A stretch of DNA of 56,404 nt, from assembly GCA_031258965.1 (NCBI GenBank), contig JAIRMC010000028.1, positions 1 through 56,404 of the forward strand. The letters run 5' to 3'. Under the pieces are notes generated by a model, which searched no databases, was not told where the DNA came from, and saw only the letters and a list, made by a program, of their open reading frames with translations. A program made the position numbers and the translations under genes. This document shows, in pieces, positions 33,177 through 40,694 of this stretch (position 1 is the stretch's first letter; every line of letters begins with the position of its first letter). The stretch is from Azoarcus sp. GTDB lineage: Bacteria > Pseudomonadota > Gammaproteobacteria > Burkholderiales > Rhodocyclaceae.

Positions 33177-33406
33177 CAAACAATGAAATAACGGAATACC
33201 TCACCAGATTGTTATCCCTGTGTTTCGGCGATAAATCTGGACGGATCGTTCTCATTTTCATCGCCCTCGGCGCCTACGCATTCGCACCCGCCGTGCTGAT
33301 CTGGGCGATCAACACCCTGTTTGCAACGGCGATCCCGTTCAATTTCTGGACGTGGCTCGCGGCGTTTCTATTGCCGCAATTTTTCCGGAGACCGTGCAAT
33401 GGCTGA
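33173..33406 (+). CDS. Small two-helix membrane protein
   Basis: A 77-residue protein with two hydrophobic stretches (VLIFIALGAYAFAPAVLIWA and FNFWTWLAAFLLPQF). It overlaps the portal by 4 bases. Mu has no counterpart here, so this is an accessory insertion in the head operon. The size would suit a holin or superinfection-exclusion protein, but nothing in the sequence decides this. Confidence 0.6.
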   Translation: MTNNEITEYLTRLLSLCFGDKSGRIVLIFIALGAYAFAPAVLIWAINTLFATAIPFNFWTWLAAFLLPQFFRRPCNG

Positions 33407-33608
33407 CCTCGCCGACCTCGCGCAGGCGGAACAAGAACGGCTGGCCGCGACCTCCGCGCCATACCGGAAACCTGCCGCGCCGGCGGCGACGGAGTTCTGC
33501 CTGAACTGCGGCGCGCCGGTGCCGGCGGGGAAGCGCTGGTGCGGCGTGGAATGCCGCGACGATTGGGAATACAGGGAAACCTTGAGATACAAGCAACTCG
33601 GAGGGTAG
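33399..33608 (+). CDS. Small zinc-ribbon protein
   Basis: A 69-residue protein with CLNCGAPVPAGKRWCGVEC: a C-x2-C ... C-x3-C metal site like those of DksA/TraR-type and other phage zinc fingers. The N-terminal helix (LADLAQAEQERLAATSA) supports a DksA/TraR-like shape but lacks the acidic tip. Accessory; role unknown. Confidence 0.65.
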   Translation: MADLADLAQAEQERLAATSAPYRKPAAPAATEFCLNCGAPVPAGKRWCGVECRDDWEYRETLRYKQLGG

Positions 33609-33612
33609 GGAC

Positions 33613-34287
33613 ATGAACAAGGATGACATCCTCGACAAGATCAAGAAATGCCTGGCGCTGGCCGCCTCGGACAACCCGCACGAAGCCGCCGCCGCATTGC
33701 GGCAGGCGCAGAAAATGATGGCGGCGCACGACCTCACCGAGGCGGATGTCGCCTCATCAGAAGTGGGCGAGAAAAGCGTGAACGCGGACGCGAGGTCGCG
33801 CCCGTCCTACTGGTGCACGTTCCTCGTCCATATCGTCGCCGACGCATTCCATTGCAAGGTGGTTTTCTCCACGCTCGTGGGGGTATGGACATTCATCGGC
33901 GTCGGCCCCGATCCCATCGTTGCCGAGTACACATTCGCCGTGCTGCTGCGGCAGGTGAAGAAGAGCCGGGCGGACTACATCCGCACGACACTGAAACGTT
34001 GTACGAAGACGAAAACGAAACGCGCCGATGCGTTCTGCCTCGGCTACGTCCGCAGGCTGGCGGTCATGGTCGATGCCTTTGCCAACCCGAACCCGAACGA
34101 AGCGGCGATCACCGCATACTGCGCGCGGAAACACCCGAACATAAAAGAAAACCTGAGACGTGCGCCCAAGGCCGTCCGCGGCGACCTGCATGACATGTGG
34201 GCGGGCAGCATCGAAGGCAAGAACGCGCAGCTTTTCCGCGCCGCGCGCGACGCCCGGCAAACGGCGAGGCTCCCCGGCGATGGCTGA
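33613..34287 (+). CDS. DUF2786 protein
   Basis: A 224-residue protein. The N-terminus MNKDDILDKIKKCLALAASD, followed by NPHEAAAALRQAQKMMAAHD and LTEADV, is the DUF2786 domain. The middle (FLVHIVADAFHCKVVF, FIGVGPDPIVAEYTFAVLLR) matches the usual downstream region of these proteins. DUF2786 proteins are common in phages, often near replication or defence genes, and have no proven function. Here the gene sits between the portal and gpF, where Mu has none. Confidence 0.8.
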   Translation: MNKDDILDKIKKCLALAASDNPHEAAAALRQAQKMMAAHDLTEADVASSEVGEKSVNADARSRPSYWCTFLVHIVADAFHCKVVFSTLVGVWTFIGVGPDPIVAEYTFAVLLRQVKKSRADYIRTTLKRCTKTKTKRADAFCLGYVRRLAVMVDAFANPNPNEAAITAYCARKHPNIKENLRRAPKAVRGDLHDMWAGSIEGKNAQLFRAARDARQTARLPGDG

Positions 34288-35536
34288 CACCCACGGCGCG
34301 TTCAAGCTTGCGTTCCGCGAGCAGATCGAATTCTTCCGCCGCAAGATCAACCTGCCCAGCGAGCGCTACGACGACATCAAACGCGGCGCACATGACCGGG
34401 GGTTCATCGTCGCGGGCGCGACCAAGGCCGGCTTGCTCGACGACCTGCGCGCCGCCGTGGATCGCGCCAATGCGGACGGCGGCACGCTGGCGGATTTCCG
34501 GAAGGACTTCCGCGCCCTCGTCGCAAAGCACGGCTGGACGGGCTGGACGGGCGAAGGCACGAAGGCGGGCGAAGCCTGGCGGACAAAAGTCATCTGGCAA
34601 ACCAATCTGCGCACCAGCCATGCCGCCGGGCGCTACGCGCAACTCACCGACCCGGAAACCAAAAAGGCGTTGCCGTACTGGCGCTACGTCCACAACGACG
34701 CCGCCCTCTCGCCGCGCCCCGAACACAAACACTGGGGCGACGCCCGGCTCACGCTGCCCGTCGATCACCCCTTCTGGAAAACCGGCTACCCCCCGAACGG
34801 CTGGGGCTGCGGCTGCTATGTCGTCGGCGAACCCGCCCCGCCGGATGGCGCACTCACCGAACCGCCGCCGGGCTGGGACGAACCCGACCCGGAAACGGGG
34901 CGGCTGCCGGGCATCGACCAGGGCTGGGACTACGCGCCGGGGGCGAACGCCACCACGCCGTTGCTCGATCTCGTCGGCCAGAAACTCATCAACGTGGAGG
35001 CCCCCATCGGCGCGGCCATGTGGGAGAGCCTTGGGGAAGCCGTCGCCGCCGAGCAACGGCTGGCGCTGGCGGAGATGGCGGATCGTGTGACATCGACATT
35101 GCGCGCCCAGGGCGAGGCCGTGCTCATCGGCGGTGTGCCGCCCGATGTGGTCACGCGCTTGCAGGCGCTTGGGCACCCGATGCAGAGCGCCGACATCTGG
35201 CTGCGCGACGAAGAACTGCTGCATGCCCTGCGCGAGGCCAAGCGCGAGCGCGCGGCGGCGCTGCCCGTTGAAGTCTGGCGCGATCTGCCCAGGCTGCTGC
35301 GGCAGGGCGAGGCGTACTTTGATGCCGCCGATCCGGCGCTGGTCTATGTGATCGACGGCGTACTGAAAACGGGGAAGGTGGCGATCCGGGTCGATTACCA
35401 CAGCAAACTGCGCGACGCGACATCGGGCAAACGCAAACAGCGCGTGGCGAATTTCATCCGCACCGGCGGGCTGCTCAGGGACGGGGACATGAGCGAAAAA
35501 CGCTACGTGAAACTCGGGGGCGGCGGTGGGACTTGA
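34280..35536 (+). CDS. Minor head protein gpF (Mu gp30-like)
   Basis: A 418-residue head morphogenesis protein. EQIEFFRRKINLPSERYDDI starts the Mu F-like domain; the central KVIWQTNLRTSHAAGRYAQL, then YWRYVHNDAALSPRPEHKHW and GYPPNGWGCGCYVVG, is the diagnostic gpF core with its Cys pair. The C-terminus (VAIRVDYHSKLRDATSGKRK) is basic. It is needed for prohead assembly together with the portal. Its last codons lie inside a tRNA-like structure on the other strand. Confidence 0.92.
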   Translation: MADTHGAFKLAFREQIEFFRRKINLPSERYDDIKRGAHDRGFIVAGATKAGLLDDLRAAVDRANADGGTLADFRKDFRALVAKHGWTGWTGEGTKAGEAWRTKVIWQTNLRTSHAAGRYAQLTDPETKKALPYWRYVHNDAALSPRPEHKHWGDARLTLPVDHPFWKTGYPPNGWGCGCYVVGEPAPPDGALTEPPPGWDEPDPETGRLPGIDQGWDYAPGANATTPLLDLVGQKLINVEAPIGAAMWESLGEAVAAEQRLALAEMADRVTSTLRAQGEAVLIGGVPPDVVTRLQALGHPMQSADIWLRDEELLHALREAKRERAAALPVEVWRDLPRLLRQGEAYFDAADPALVYVIDGVLKTGKVAIRVDYHSKLRDATSGKRKQRVANFIRTGGLLRDGDMSEKRYVKLGGGGGT

Positions 35537-35596
35537 ACCCACATCATGCCGACGGCGGGCCGCCCGCAACATAACCCATTCTGACGCTGCCGCCCC
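35517..35596 (-). other. tRNA-like sequence on the minus strand
   Basis: The minus strand has a perfect T-arm (GTGGG-TTCAAGT-CCCAC, 35526-35542), an acceptor-like pair GGGGCGGC/GCCGCCCC and a D-loop-like AGAATGGGTTA. The D-stem and anticodon stem do not close properly, and two extra bases separate the T-arm from the acceptor. It is therefore not a normal tRNA gene; it may be a decayed or tRNA-mimicking structure. It overlaps the last codons of gpF. Confidence 0.4.
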
Positions 35597-35625
35597 GTCG
35601 TTCACAGTGCAAGGATAGCAAAAAA

Positions 35626-36171
35626 ATGGCCGATCTCATCAGCATTTCGATCACCAGCGATCCCCTGCAAAACGCCCTCGCGCGGCTCTGGCGCGCCCTG
35701 GAACCGCCGGGCCTGCGCATCGCGCTCGTCCAGATCGGCGAGCGGCTGGCCGAATCCACGCGCCAGCGCTTCATCACCGGCACGGCCCCGGACGGCAGCC
35801 GCTGGACGCCGAACGCCGAGGCCACCTACCTGCGCTATCTCGACGCCCCGGATCGCGGCAAGAACACCCGAAAGGACGACAGGCTCAACGCCCGCGGCGC
35901 GCGCCAGGCCGCCAACAAACGACCGCTCATCGACACCGGCAACCTGATGGAATCCATCGGCTGGCAGATCGTCGGCGACGGCCTATATATCGGCACGAAC
36001 TGGGGCGATTTCGACGAGGGAGCCGCCGTGCATCAGTTCGGCTCGACGCGCGCGGGTCGCGGTCACAACACGGTTATTCCCGCGAGGCCGTTTCTCGGCC
36101 TGTCCGCAGCCGACGAAACCACGGTGCTCGACATCATCGAGCGGCACGTTCAGAACGCGGCGGGCGGATGA
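35626..36171 (+). CDS. gpG, virion morphogenesis protein
   Basis: A 181-residue protein of the Mu gpG family: LRIALVQIGERLAESTRQRF, FITGTAPDGSRWTPN, RPLIDTGNLMESIGWQI, VHQFGSTRAG and IPARPFLGLSAAD are all typical. gpG acts at the head-tail interface or tail completion. It closes the first part of the head operon; an accessory island (moron plus cassette 2) separates it from the protease gene. Confidence 0.9.
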   Translation: MADLISISITSDPLQNALARLWRALEPPGLRIALVQIGERLAESTRQRFITGTAPDGSRWTPNAEATYLRYLDAPDRGKNTRKDDRLNARGARQAANKRPLIDTGNLMESIGWQIVGDGLYIGTNWGDFDEGAAVHQFGSTRAGRGHNTVIPARPFLGLSAADETTVLDIIERHVQNAAGG

Positions 36172-36296
36172 AAACCCCGGACGCCGTAAAACGGCCTGCA
36201 AGCGATTTTTACCCTCGGGTGGTGTTCGGATACCACCTCGGCCCCGATCGTGAAAAGTAACAGGCCGCTAACGAGGTCTGTGGCGATTTTGAAAGG

Positions 36297-36668
36297 TCAG
36301 AAACGAGCCGCCATGATCTTTAGCCATGTCTTGCTGTCCGTTATGGCCATGAACTTCTGGCCGTCCTTGAGGTGGCATATAAAAGCAATCTCGGTCTTGT
36401 TGCCGCCGAGAAGCAAGCCGCCAATAGCGCCAAGCGGGCCGAAAAGAATGGCTCCTGCGGCTCCCCAAGCGGCTGTGCCTGCCAGTTTTTTGGCCTTCTC
36501 TTCAGTTAGCTGGTCGATGCTTTCGACATCTGTCTTGAAATCGTATGTTTCGCCTTTCCACAAACTCTTCGTGGTGCTCGCTCTTGTCATAATGCAAACT
36601 CCGAACATGCCACTGAACTGCCAACTGCCTTTGTCCAGATCCCCGGCAAGCACTTTGATTGTCGACAT
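36297..36668 (-). CDS. Glycine-zipper cargo protein
   Basis: A 123-residue protein, MSTIKVLAGDLDKGSWQFSG, with a glycine-rich hydrophobic core (AAWGAAGAILFGPLGAIGGL) and the end ITDSKTWLKIMAARF. Small proteins of this pattern recur in prophages and genomes without known function. The gene is on the minus strand inside the late operon, so it is probably expressed in the lysogen. The ATG at 36668 is chosen to match the MSTIKVLAGD start. The 36172-36296 gap shows only a GGTGGT/ACCACC hairpin at 36218-36237. Confidence 0.7.
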   Translation of the reverse strand: MSTIKVLAGDLDKGSWQFSGMFGVCIMTRASTTKSLWKGETYDFKTDVESIDQLTEEKAKKLAGTAAWGAAGAILFGPLGAIGGLLLGGNKTEIAFICHLKDGQKFMAITDSKTWLKIMAARF

Positions 36669-36714
36669 GGAAGCCCCTCCAATAAACACTTACGCTGAAT
36701 GCGTGAAAAATTTG

Positions 36715-36828
36715 TTGACACCCACGCCCGCAATTGTGCATTATCTCCGCGTCCCTGCAAACAACAGGGGCGCGGGTTTGCAAGCCCGGATGAAAAGGCG
36801 CACAGCCGCGCCTCCTTGCGGCTTTTTT
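36715..36828 (+). ncRNA. Cassette 2 promoter and short terminated RNA (a1-b1)
   Basis: TTGACA (36715-36720), 18 bases, then CATTAT (36739-36744). The RNA has a stem (CCGCGTCCCTG with CAGGGGCGCGG), a hairpin with loop TTGCAA (a1, 36778-36783), GAAAAGG (b1, 36792-36798), and a terminator AGCCGC/GCGGCT followed by TTTTT (36804-36828). Promoter spacing and element order are the same as in cassette 1, while loop and stem sequences differ in a compensating way. Confidence 0.7.
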
Positions 36829-36858
36829 GTGCGCGTCGCATGGCTACCTTTGGGCGAG

Positions 36859-36916
36859 CCGTGCGGGAGGGCTTCGGCCCTGCCGGTTCCTTTTCCCGGT
36901 CTTGCAACCCGCACGG
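36859..36916 (+). ncRNA. C4-type antisense RNA, cassette 2
   Basis: Outer stem CCGTGCGGG with CCCGCACGG (perfect 9 bp); hairpin AGGGC-TTCG-GCCCT; hairpin CCGG-N9-CCGG. b' is CCTTTTC (36889-36895), the exact complement of GAAAAGG at b1 (36792) and at the ribosome-binding site of the next gene (b2, 36965-36971). a' is TTGCAA (36902-36907), self-complementary to a1 (36778) and to a2 (36931-36936) in the hairpin loop before that site. The RNA is inferred to repress the Bro-N gene at 36981. Confidence 0.8.
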
Positions 36917-36980
36917 TCTCGCCCACCCGTTTGCAAGCGGGCAGGCGGAAAACATCAACCGCTTGAAAAGGTAAATCACC

Positions 36981-37712
36981 ATGACGCAACTCATCCCCGG
37001 CGCATCCGCGCCCGTTTCCTACAGCTTCCACTTCAACACCACTGATGTGCGAATCGTCGTGATAGACGGCACGCCATGGTTCGCCGGACGGGACGTGGCC
37101 GCCGCGCTCGGCTACGTTGATACTGTGAATGCCCTGAAGCGGCATTGCCGTGGGGTGGCGAAACGCCACCCCATCCCGGATGGCATGGGGCGGGAGCAGG
37201 AAACCCGCCTCATTCAAGAACCCGACGTTTTCCGGCTCATCATCAACAGCCATCGGCCTGCCGCCCGCGCCTTCGAGCGGCTGGTGTTTGAGACCGTACT
37301 TCCCTCCATCCGAAAAACGGGCGGCTATCAAGTGACGCCCGCCGTGGCTGCGCCCACACTCTCCCCCGCGCTGGAGAGTTCCCTGCAGACCATGGCCGAG
37401 AGTGTTGCCGCGCTGGCGCGGGGCATGGAGACGATCCGGCGGCAGATGGACGTTTCCGGTCGGTACATCGACATGCTGGAGAAAAACCAGCGCGGCCAGC
37501 GGAAGATCACCGCCGAGGTTTACCGGGAAATCCAGACCCTGCTCGCCCAGGGCATGGGCGTCGCCAGCGTGGCGCGGCACGTGCGTGTCAGCCACACCGC
37601 CATCAGCCTCATCAAGCACGGCAAATACCCGCACGTGCCCGTGGAGGAGGAAACCGTGCCGCCGCCGGATCGCCACCTGTTCGTGCTTGAAGAAGGGAGG
37701 GTCGCGCAATGA
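36981..37712 (+). CDS. Bro-N domain antirepressor, cassette 2
   Basis: A 243-residue protein with a clear Bro-N domain (residues about 15-115): VRIVVIDGTPWFAGRDVAAA, LGYVDTVNALKRHCRG, and FRLIINSHRPAARAFERLVF followed by VLPSIRKTGGY. A helical linker follows, then a C-terminal HTH (GVASVARHVRVSHTAISLIK). It differs in its N-terminal domain from the cassette 1 protein but has the same overall plan and the same kind of RNA control. The ribosome-binding site GAAAAGG is 10 bases before the ATG. Presumed antirepressor or transcription regulator. Confidence 0.85.
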   Translation: MTQLIPGASAPVSYSFHFNTTDVRIVVIDGTPWFAGRDVAAALGYVDTVNALKRHCRGVAKRHPIPDGMGREQETRLIQEPDVFRLIINSHRPAARAFERLVFETVLPSIRKTGGYQVTPAVAAPTLSPALESSLQTMAESVAALARGMETIRRQMDVSGRYIDMLEKNQRGQRKITAEVYREIQTLLAQGMGVASVARHVRVSHTAISLIKHGKYPHVPVEEETVPPPDRHLFVLEEGRVAQ

Positions 37713-37915
37713 ACCCCGTCGACCTCTCCGAGCTGAGTCACGAACTCTCACCGCCGTGGCTGTTCAGCACCCTGTGCAACGCCCTGGACGCCGCGCAATA
37801 CCTGATCGAACAGCCCCCCTGGACGGACAACATCCGCAGCGGCGAAAACATCGAGGCCGTTCTGCGACTGGCGAGGATTGCCGCCGCCGTTGGCGCGAAA
37901 CTGCACGGCGATTAA
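37709..37915 (+). CDS. Small conserved partner of the antirepressor, cassette 2
   Basis: A 68-residue protein, MNPVDLSELSHELSPPWLFS, containing LDAAQYLIEQPPWTDNIRSG and LRLARIAAAVGAK. It is paralogous to the product of 26462-26674 (shared MNPV start, QPPW and LARIAAA blocks). It overlaps the antirepressor stop by 4 bases. Function unknown. Confidence 0.7.
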   Translation: MNPVDLSELSHELSPPWLFSTLCNALDAAQYLIEQPPWTDNIRSGENIEAVLRLARIAAAVGAKLHGD

Positions 37916-37938
37916 CCTCTGCCCGCAGGCGCAGCCAG

Positions 37939-37965
37939 CCCCCGCCCCGGCGGGGGTTTTTATTT
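37939..37965 (+). terminator. Strong terminator ending cassette 2
   Basis: CCCCCGCC and GGCGGGGG form a GC stem (effectively 6 bp with loop CCCCGG) followed by TTTTTATTT. It stands 46 bases before the protease gene, so the capsid and tail genes downstream need read-through or their own promoter; GGTGA-N10-TCACC at 37968-37987 is the only other signal in that gap. Confidence 0.85.
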
Positions 37966-38011
37966 CGGGTGACTGAACCCGTTCACCTGCCGCCCACACG
38001 GTCGCGCCGCG

Positions 38012-39058
38012 ATGATTCACGGCATGAACCCAGTCCGTCCATCCCCCGCCCGGATCGCCGCCTGCGCAGTTGAAGTTGCGCCGGGCGGCGCATCCGTCCG
38101 GATTTTTCCTGCTGGAAAATTCGATGCCCCGCGTGGTTCCATGGCCGGGACGGGGCCGTGGTTCATGGACAAGCATCTCGCCGGGAAACTGACGGCGAGG
38201 GCCGCCGCGCGGGGTCTGCAAATCCCCATCGACTACGAACACCAGAGCCTGCTCGCCGAAACGAACGGCCAGCCCGCCCCGGCGGCGGGCTGGATCAACG
38301 AACAGCTGTTCGTATGGCAGCCGGACGAGCCGGGTGTCGATGCCCCCGGCCTGTACGCCGCCGTGAGCTGGACGCCACGTGCCAGGGCGATGATCGAGAC
38401 GGGCGAATACCGCTACCTCTCCCCCGTATTTGAATACGACCCCGAAACCGGGGCCGTGCTCGAACTGTTATCTGTCGCCCTGACGAACACCCCGGCGATG
38501 GACAAACCGCTGTACGCCGCGCTCTGCGCGCGCCATTCGTCCCACCCTCAGGAGCACCCCGTGAATGAAACCCTGAAAAAACTGCTCGCAGCCCTCGGGC
38601 TGCCCGAGACCACCGCCGAGGCCGATGCGATCACTGCCGTGGCGGCGCTCAAAACCCAGGCGGCACAAGCCCAGACACAGATCGCCGCCCTCAAGGCCGC
38701 CCCGCCCGATCCCGCAAAGTACGTCCCCATCGAAACCATGACCGCCCTGCAAGGCGAACTGGCCGCCGCGCGGGCCAGCGTGGCCGATGACGAGGCCGCG
38801 CGGATCATCAACCAGGCGTTCGCCGACGGCAAACTGATCGAAGCGCAGCGGGCGTGGGCAACCGATCTGGGCAAGACCAACCTCGCCGCACTTAAAACGT
38901 GGGCTGCCAGCGCCCCGCCCATCGCCGCGCTCTCGGGCATGCAGACGCAGGGCCGCAAGGACACGCCCGCTGCGCCCATCCCGAGCGCCGACGAAAGAAC
39001 CGTCATGGCCGCCATGGGCCTCACTGCTGAAGAATTCGCCAAAGGGAGAAAAGCATGA
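38012..39058 (+). CDS. Mu gpI-like prohead protease with C-terminal scaffold
   Basis: A 348-residue protein. The N-terminal half is the Mu I protease: GPWFMDKHLAGKLTARAAAR, IPIDYEHQSLLAETNGQPAP, AAGWINEQLF and YRYLSPVFEYDPETGAVLEL. The C-terminal half is a Gln/Ala-rich coiled coil (TAVAALKTQAAQAQTQIAAL) that serves as scaffold and can be made alone from an internal start at 38561. It cleaves scaffold and itself during head maturation. Confidence 0.9.
   Translation: MIHGMNPVRPSPARIAACAVEVAPGGASVRIFPAGKFDAPRGSMAGTGPWFMDKHLAGKLTARAAARGLQIPIDYEHQSLLAETNGQPAPAAGWINEQLFVWQPDEPGVDAPGLYAAVSWTPRARAMIETGEYRYLSPVFEYDPETGAVLELLSVALTNTPAMDKPLYAALCARHSSHPQEHPVNETLKKLLAALGLPETTAEADAITAVAALKTQAAQAQTQIAALKAAPPDPAKYVPIETMTALQGELAAARASVADDEAARIINQAFADGKLIEAQRAWATDLGKTNLAALKTWAASAPPIAALSGMQTQGRKDTPAAPIPSADERTVMAAMGLTAEEFAKGRKA
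38561..39058 (+). CDS. Internal scaffold protein (gpZ-like) from in-frame GTG
   Basis: An in-frame GTG at 38561 is preceded by CAGGAG, 7 bases upstream, and opens VNETLKKLLAALGLPETTAE. The product would be 165 residues, the scaffold part only. The Mu I and Z products have the same nested arrangement. The start is inferred from the ribosome-binding site and the family precedent. Confidence 0.65.
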   Translation: MNETLKKLLAALGLPETTAEADAITAVAALKTQAAQAQTQIAALKAAPPDPAKYVPIETMTALQGELAAARASVADDEAARIINQAFADGKLIEAQRAWATDLGKTNLAALKTWAASAPPIAALSGMQTQGRKDTPAAPIPSADERTVMAAMGLTAEEFAKGRKA

Positions 39059-39483
39059 CCGCGTTATCCAGCGCCCGCAACACCCCGCAACGCGCCGGGG
39101 ACGTCTTTGATTTCCCCGTCAAGGCCAACGTACATGGCTACCAAGGCGGCATTGCCGTCCTCAACGGCGGCTATGCCGCACCCGCGACCACGGCCACGGG
39201 CCTGATCGCCATAGGCCGGTTCGAGACCGACGCCGACAACACCGGCGGCGCGAACGGCGCGTTTCTCGTCAAAGTGCGCCGGGGGATTTTCCGGTACGCC
39301 AATAGCGCCTCGACCGAGCAGATCACCCAGGCCGACGCCGGCGCGGACTGCTACCTGGTCGATGACCAGACCGTCGGCAAGACTGCCGCCCTCTCCAGCA
39401 GCAACCCCACGCGCAGCCGCGCCGGGCGCGTCGTCGCCGTCGACGACGCCGGCGTCTGGGTACAGATCGGCCTCGGCTACTGA
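39055..39483 (+). CDS. Head decoration-type protein
   Basis: A 142-residue beta-rich protein: VKANVHGYQGGIAVLNGGYA, AIGRFETDADNTGGANGAFL, VKVRRGIFRYANSASTEQIT, AGADCYLVDDQTVGK and GRVVAVDDAGVWVQIGLGY. This is the pattern of small capsid-stabilising proteins found between the protease and the capsid gene in Mu-like siphophages. Its ATG overlaps the protease stop. Confidence 0.75.
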   Translation: MTALSSARNTPQRAGDVFDFPVKANVHGYQGGIAVLNGGYAAPATTATGLIAIGRFETDADNTGGANGAFLVKVRRGIFRYANSASTEQITQADAGADCYLVDDQTVGKTAALSSSNPTRSRAGRVVAVDDAGVWVQIGLGY

Positions 39484-39501
39484 TTTTAAAAGGACATCGC
39501 C

Positions 39502-40398
39502 ATGCAAATCACCCCGCAATCGCTCACCGCCCTGGCGCAGGGCTTCAACGCCGCCTTCCTGCAAGGGTTCGAGTCCGCGCAATCGAGCTACCAGCAGATC
39601 GCCATGACCATCCCCTCCACGGGTTCCGCCGAAAACTACGGCTGGATGAAAGACCTGCCGGGGATGCGCGAATGGGCCGGGCAGCGCGTCATCCACAATC
39701 TGGAGGCGACCACCGCGCAACTGGTGAACAAGCACTGGGAGCACACCATCGGCGTCTCCGTCGATGACATCGAGGACGACAAGCTCGGCATCTACTCGAC
39801 AATCTTCAAGCAGCAGGGGGAAATCGCCTCCCGCCACCCGGACGATCTCGTCTGGGGGCTGCTTGCCAAAGGCTTCGATGTCGCGGGCTTCGACGGCCAG
39901 CCCTTTTTCGACGCCGACCATGCCGGTTTCGACCGTGTGGGTAAGGAAGCATCGTGGAGCAACGTGCAGACCGGCAGCGCAGCGCCGTGGTTCCTGTTCG
40001 ACCTCTCCCGCAACTACCTGAAGCCGTTGATCTTTCAGAGTCGCAAGGCCGTGCAGTTCACGCAGAAGAACCGCCGGGAAGACGACAACGTGTTTCTGGA
40101 GAATACCTACCTCTTCGGCGCGGATGCCCGCTACGTGGCCGGTTTCGGCTTTCACCAGTTGGCCTTCGGCTCAACGGACAGCCTGACGGAAGCCAACTAC
40201 GAGGCCGCGCGGTTGGCGCTCTTTACGCAGTTCCGGCCCGACGGTTCCCCGCTCGCGGTGCGCCCGACACATCTGGTAGTGGGCTCGTCGAACGAGGCTG
40301 CCGCCCGGAAATTGCTGGAAGCGGAACTCACCGGCGGCGGTAACACGAACATCTGGCGCGGCAGCGCACAGTTGATCGTTTCTCCCTGGCTGGTGTAA
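39502..40398 (+). CDS. Major capsid protein gpT (Mu-type)
   Basis: A 298-residue major head subunit matching the Mu T family: MQITPQSLTALAQGFNAAFL, GSAENYGWMKDLPGMREWAG, VNKHWEHTIGVSVDDIEDDK, GKEASWSNVQTGS and LVVGSSNEAAARKLLEAEL. HK97-type fold by family knowledge. AGGA precedes the ATG. Confidence 0.94.
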   Translation: MQITPQSLTALAQGFNAAFLQGFESAQSSYQQIAMTIPSTGSAENYGWMKDLPGMREWAGQRVIHNLEATTAQLVNKHWEHTIGVSVDDIEDDKLGIYSTIFKQQGEIASRHPDDLVWGLLAKGFDVAGFDGQPFFDADHAGFDRVGKEASWSNVQTGSAAPWFLFDLSRNYLKPLIFQSRKAVQFTQKNRREDDNVFLENTYLFGADARYVAGFGFHQLAFGSTDSLTEANYEAARLALFTQFRPDGSPLAVRPTHLVVGSSNEAAARKLLEAELTGGGNTNIWRGSAQLIVSPWLV

Positions 40399-40403
40399 AT
40401 AAA

Positions 40404-40694
40404 ATGGCAAAAGCGAAAAAAGTCGATCCCGCGCCAGGAACCGAAGCCGTCGCGCCAGAAGACAGCGGGCAGGCACGGGGGCCTGCCCCTGAGACGGCGG
40501 CTCCGGTATTACGTGCGACGCACATCCGCGTCGCCGCGCGTTACCGGGATGGTTTCCGTCGATGCGGTCGCGCGTGGTCATTGACGCCGGTCGATGTGCA
40601 GATCAATGAATTCAGCGCTGGCGAAATCGAGCGCTTGCTCAACGATCCCGCGCTAGTCGCCGACATTCTATGCGACGACGATGGGGCCGCCTGA
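40404..40694 (+). CDS. FluMu gp35/HI1506-like small head protein
   Basis: A 96-residue protein: a charged, disordered start (MAKAKKVDPAPGTEAVAPED) and a C-terminal fold (IRVAARYRDGFRRCGRAWSL, FSAGEIERLLNDPALVADIL). It occupies the gp35 slot of Mu after the capsid gene; role in the virion unknown. It shares a TGATG overlap with the next gene. Confidence 0.75.
   Translation: MAKAKKVDPAPGTEAVAPEDSGQARGPAPETAAPVLRATHIRVAARYRDGFRRCGRAWSLTPVDVQINEFSAGEIERLLNDPALVADILCDDDGAA

Noticed and set aside
35517-35596. Functional tRNA gene
   Set aside because: Only the T-arm and acceptor-like pair are sound; D and anticodon stems do not form, so it is listed as tRNA-like only.
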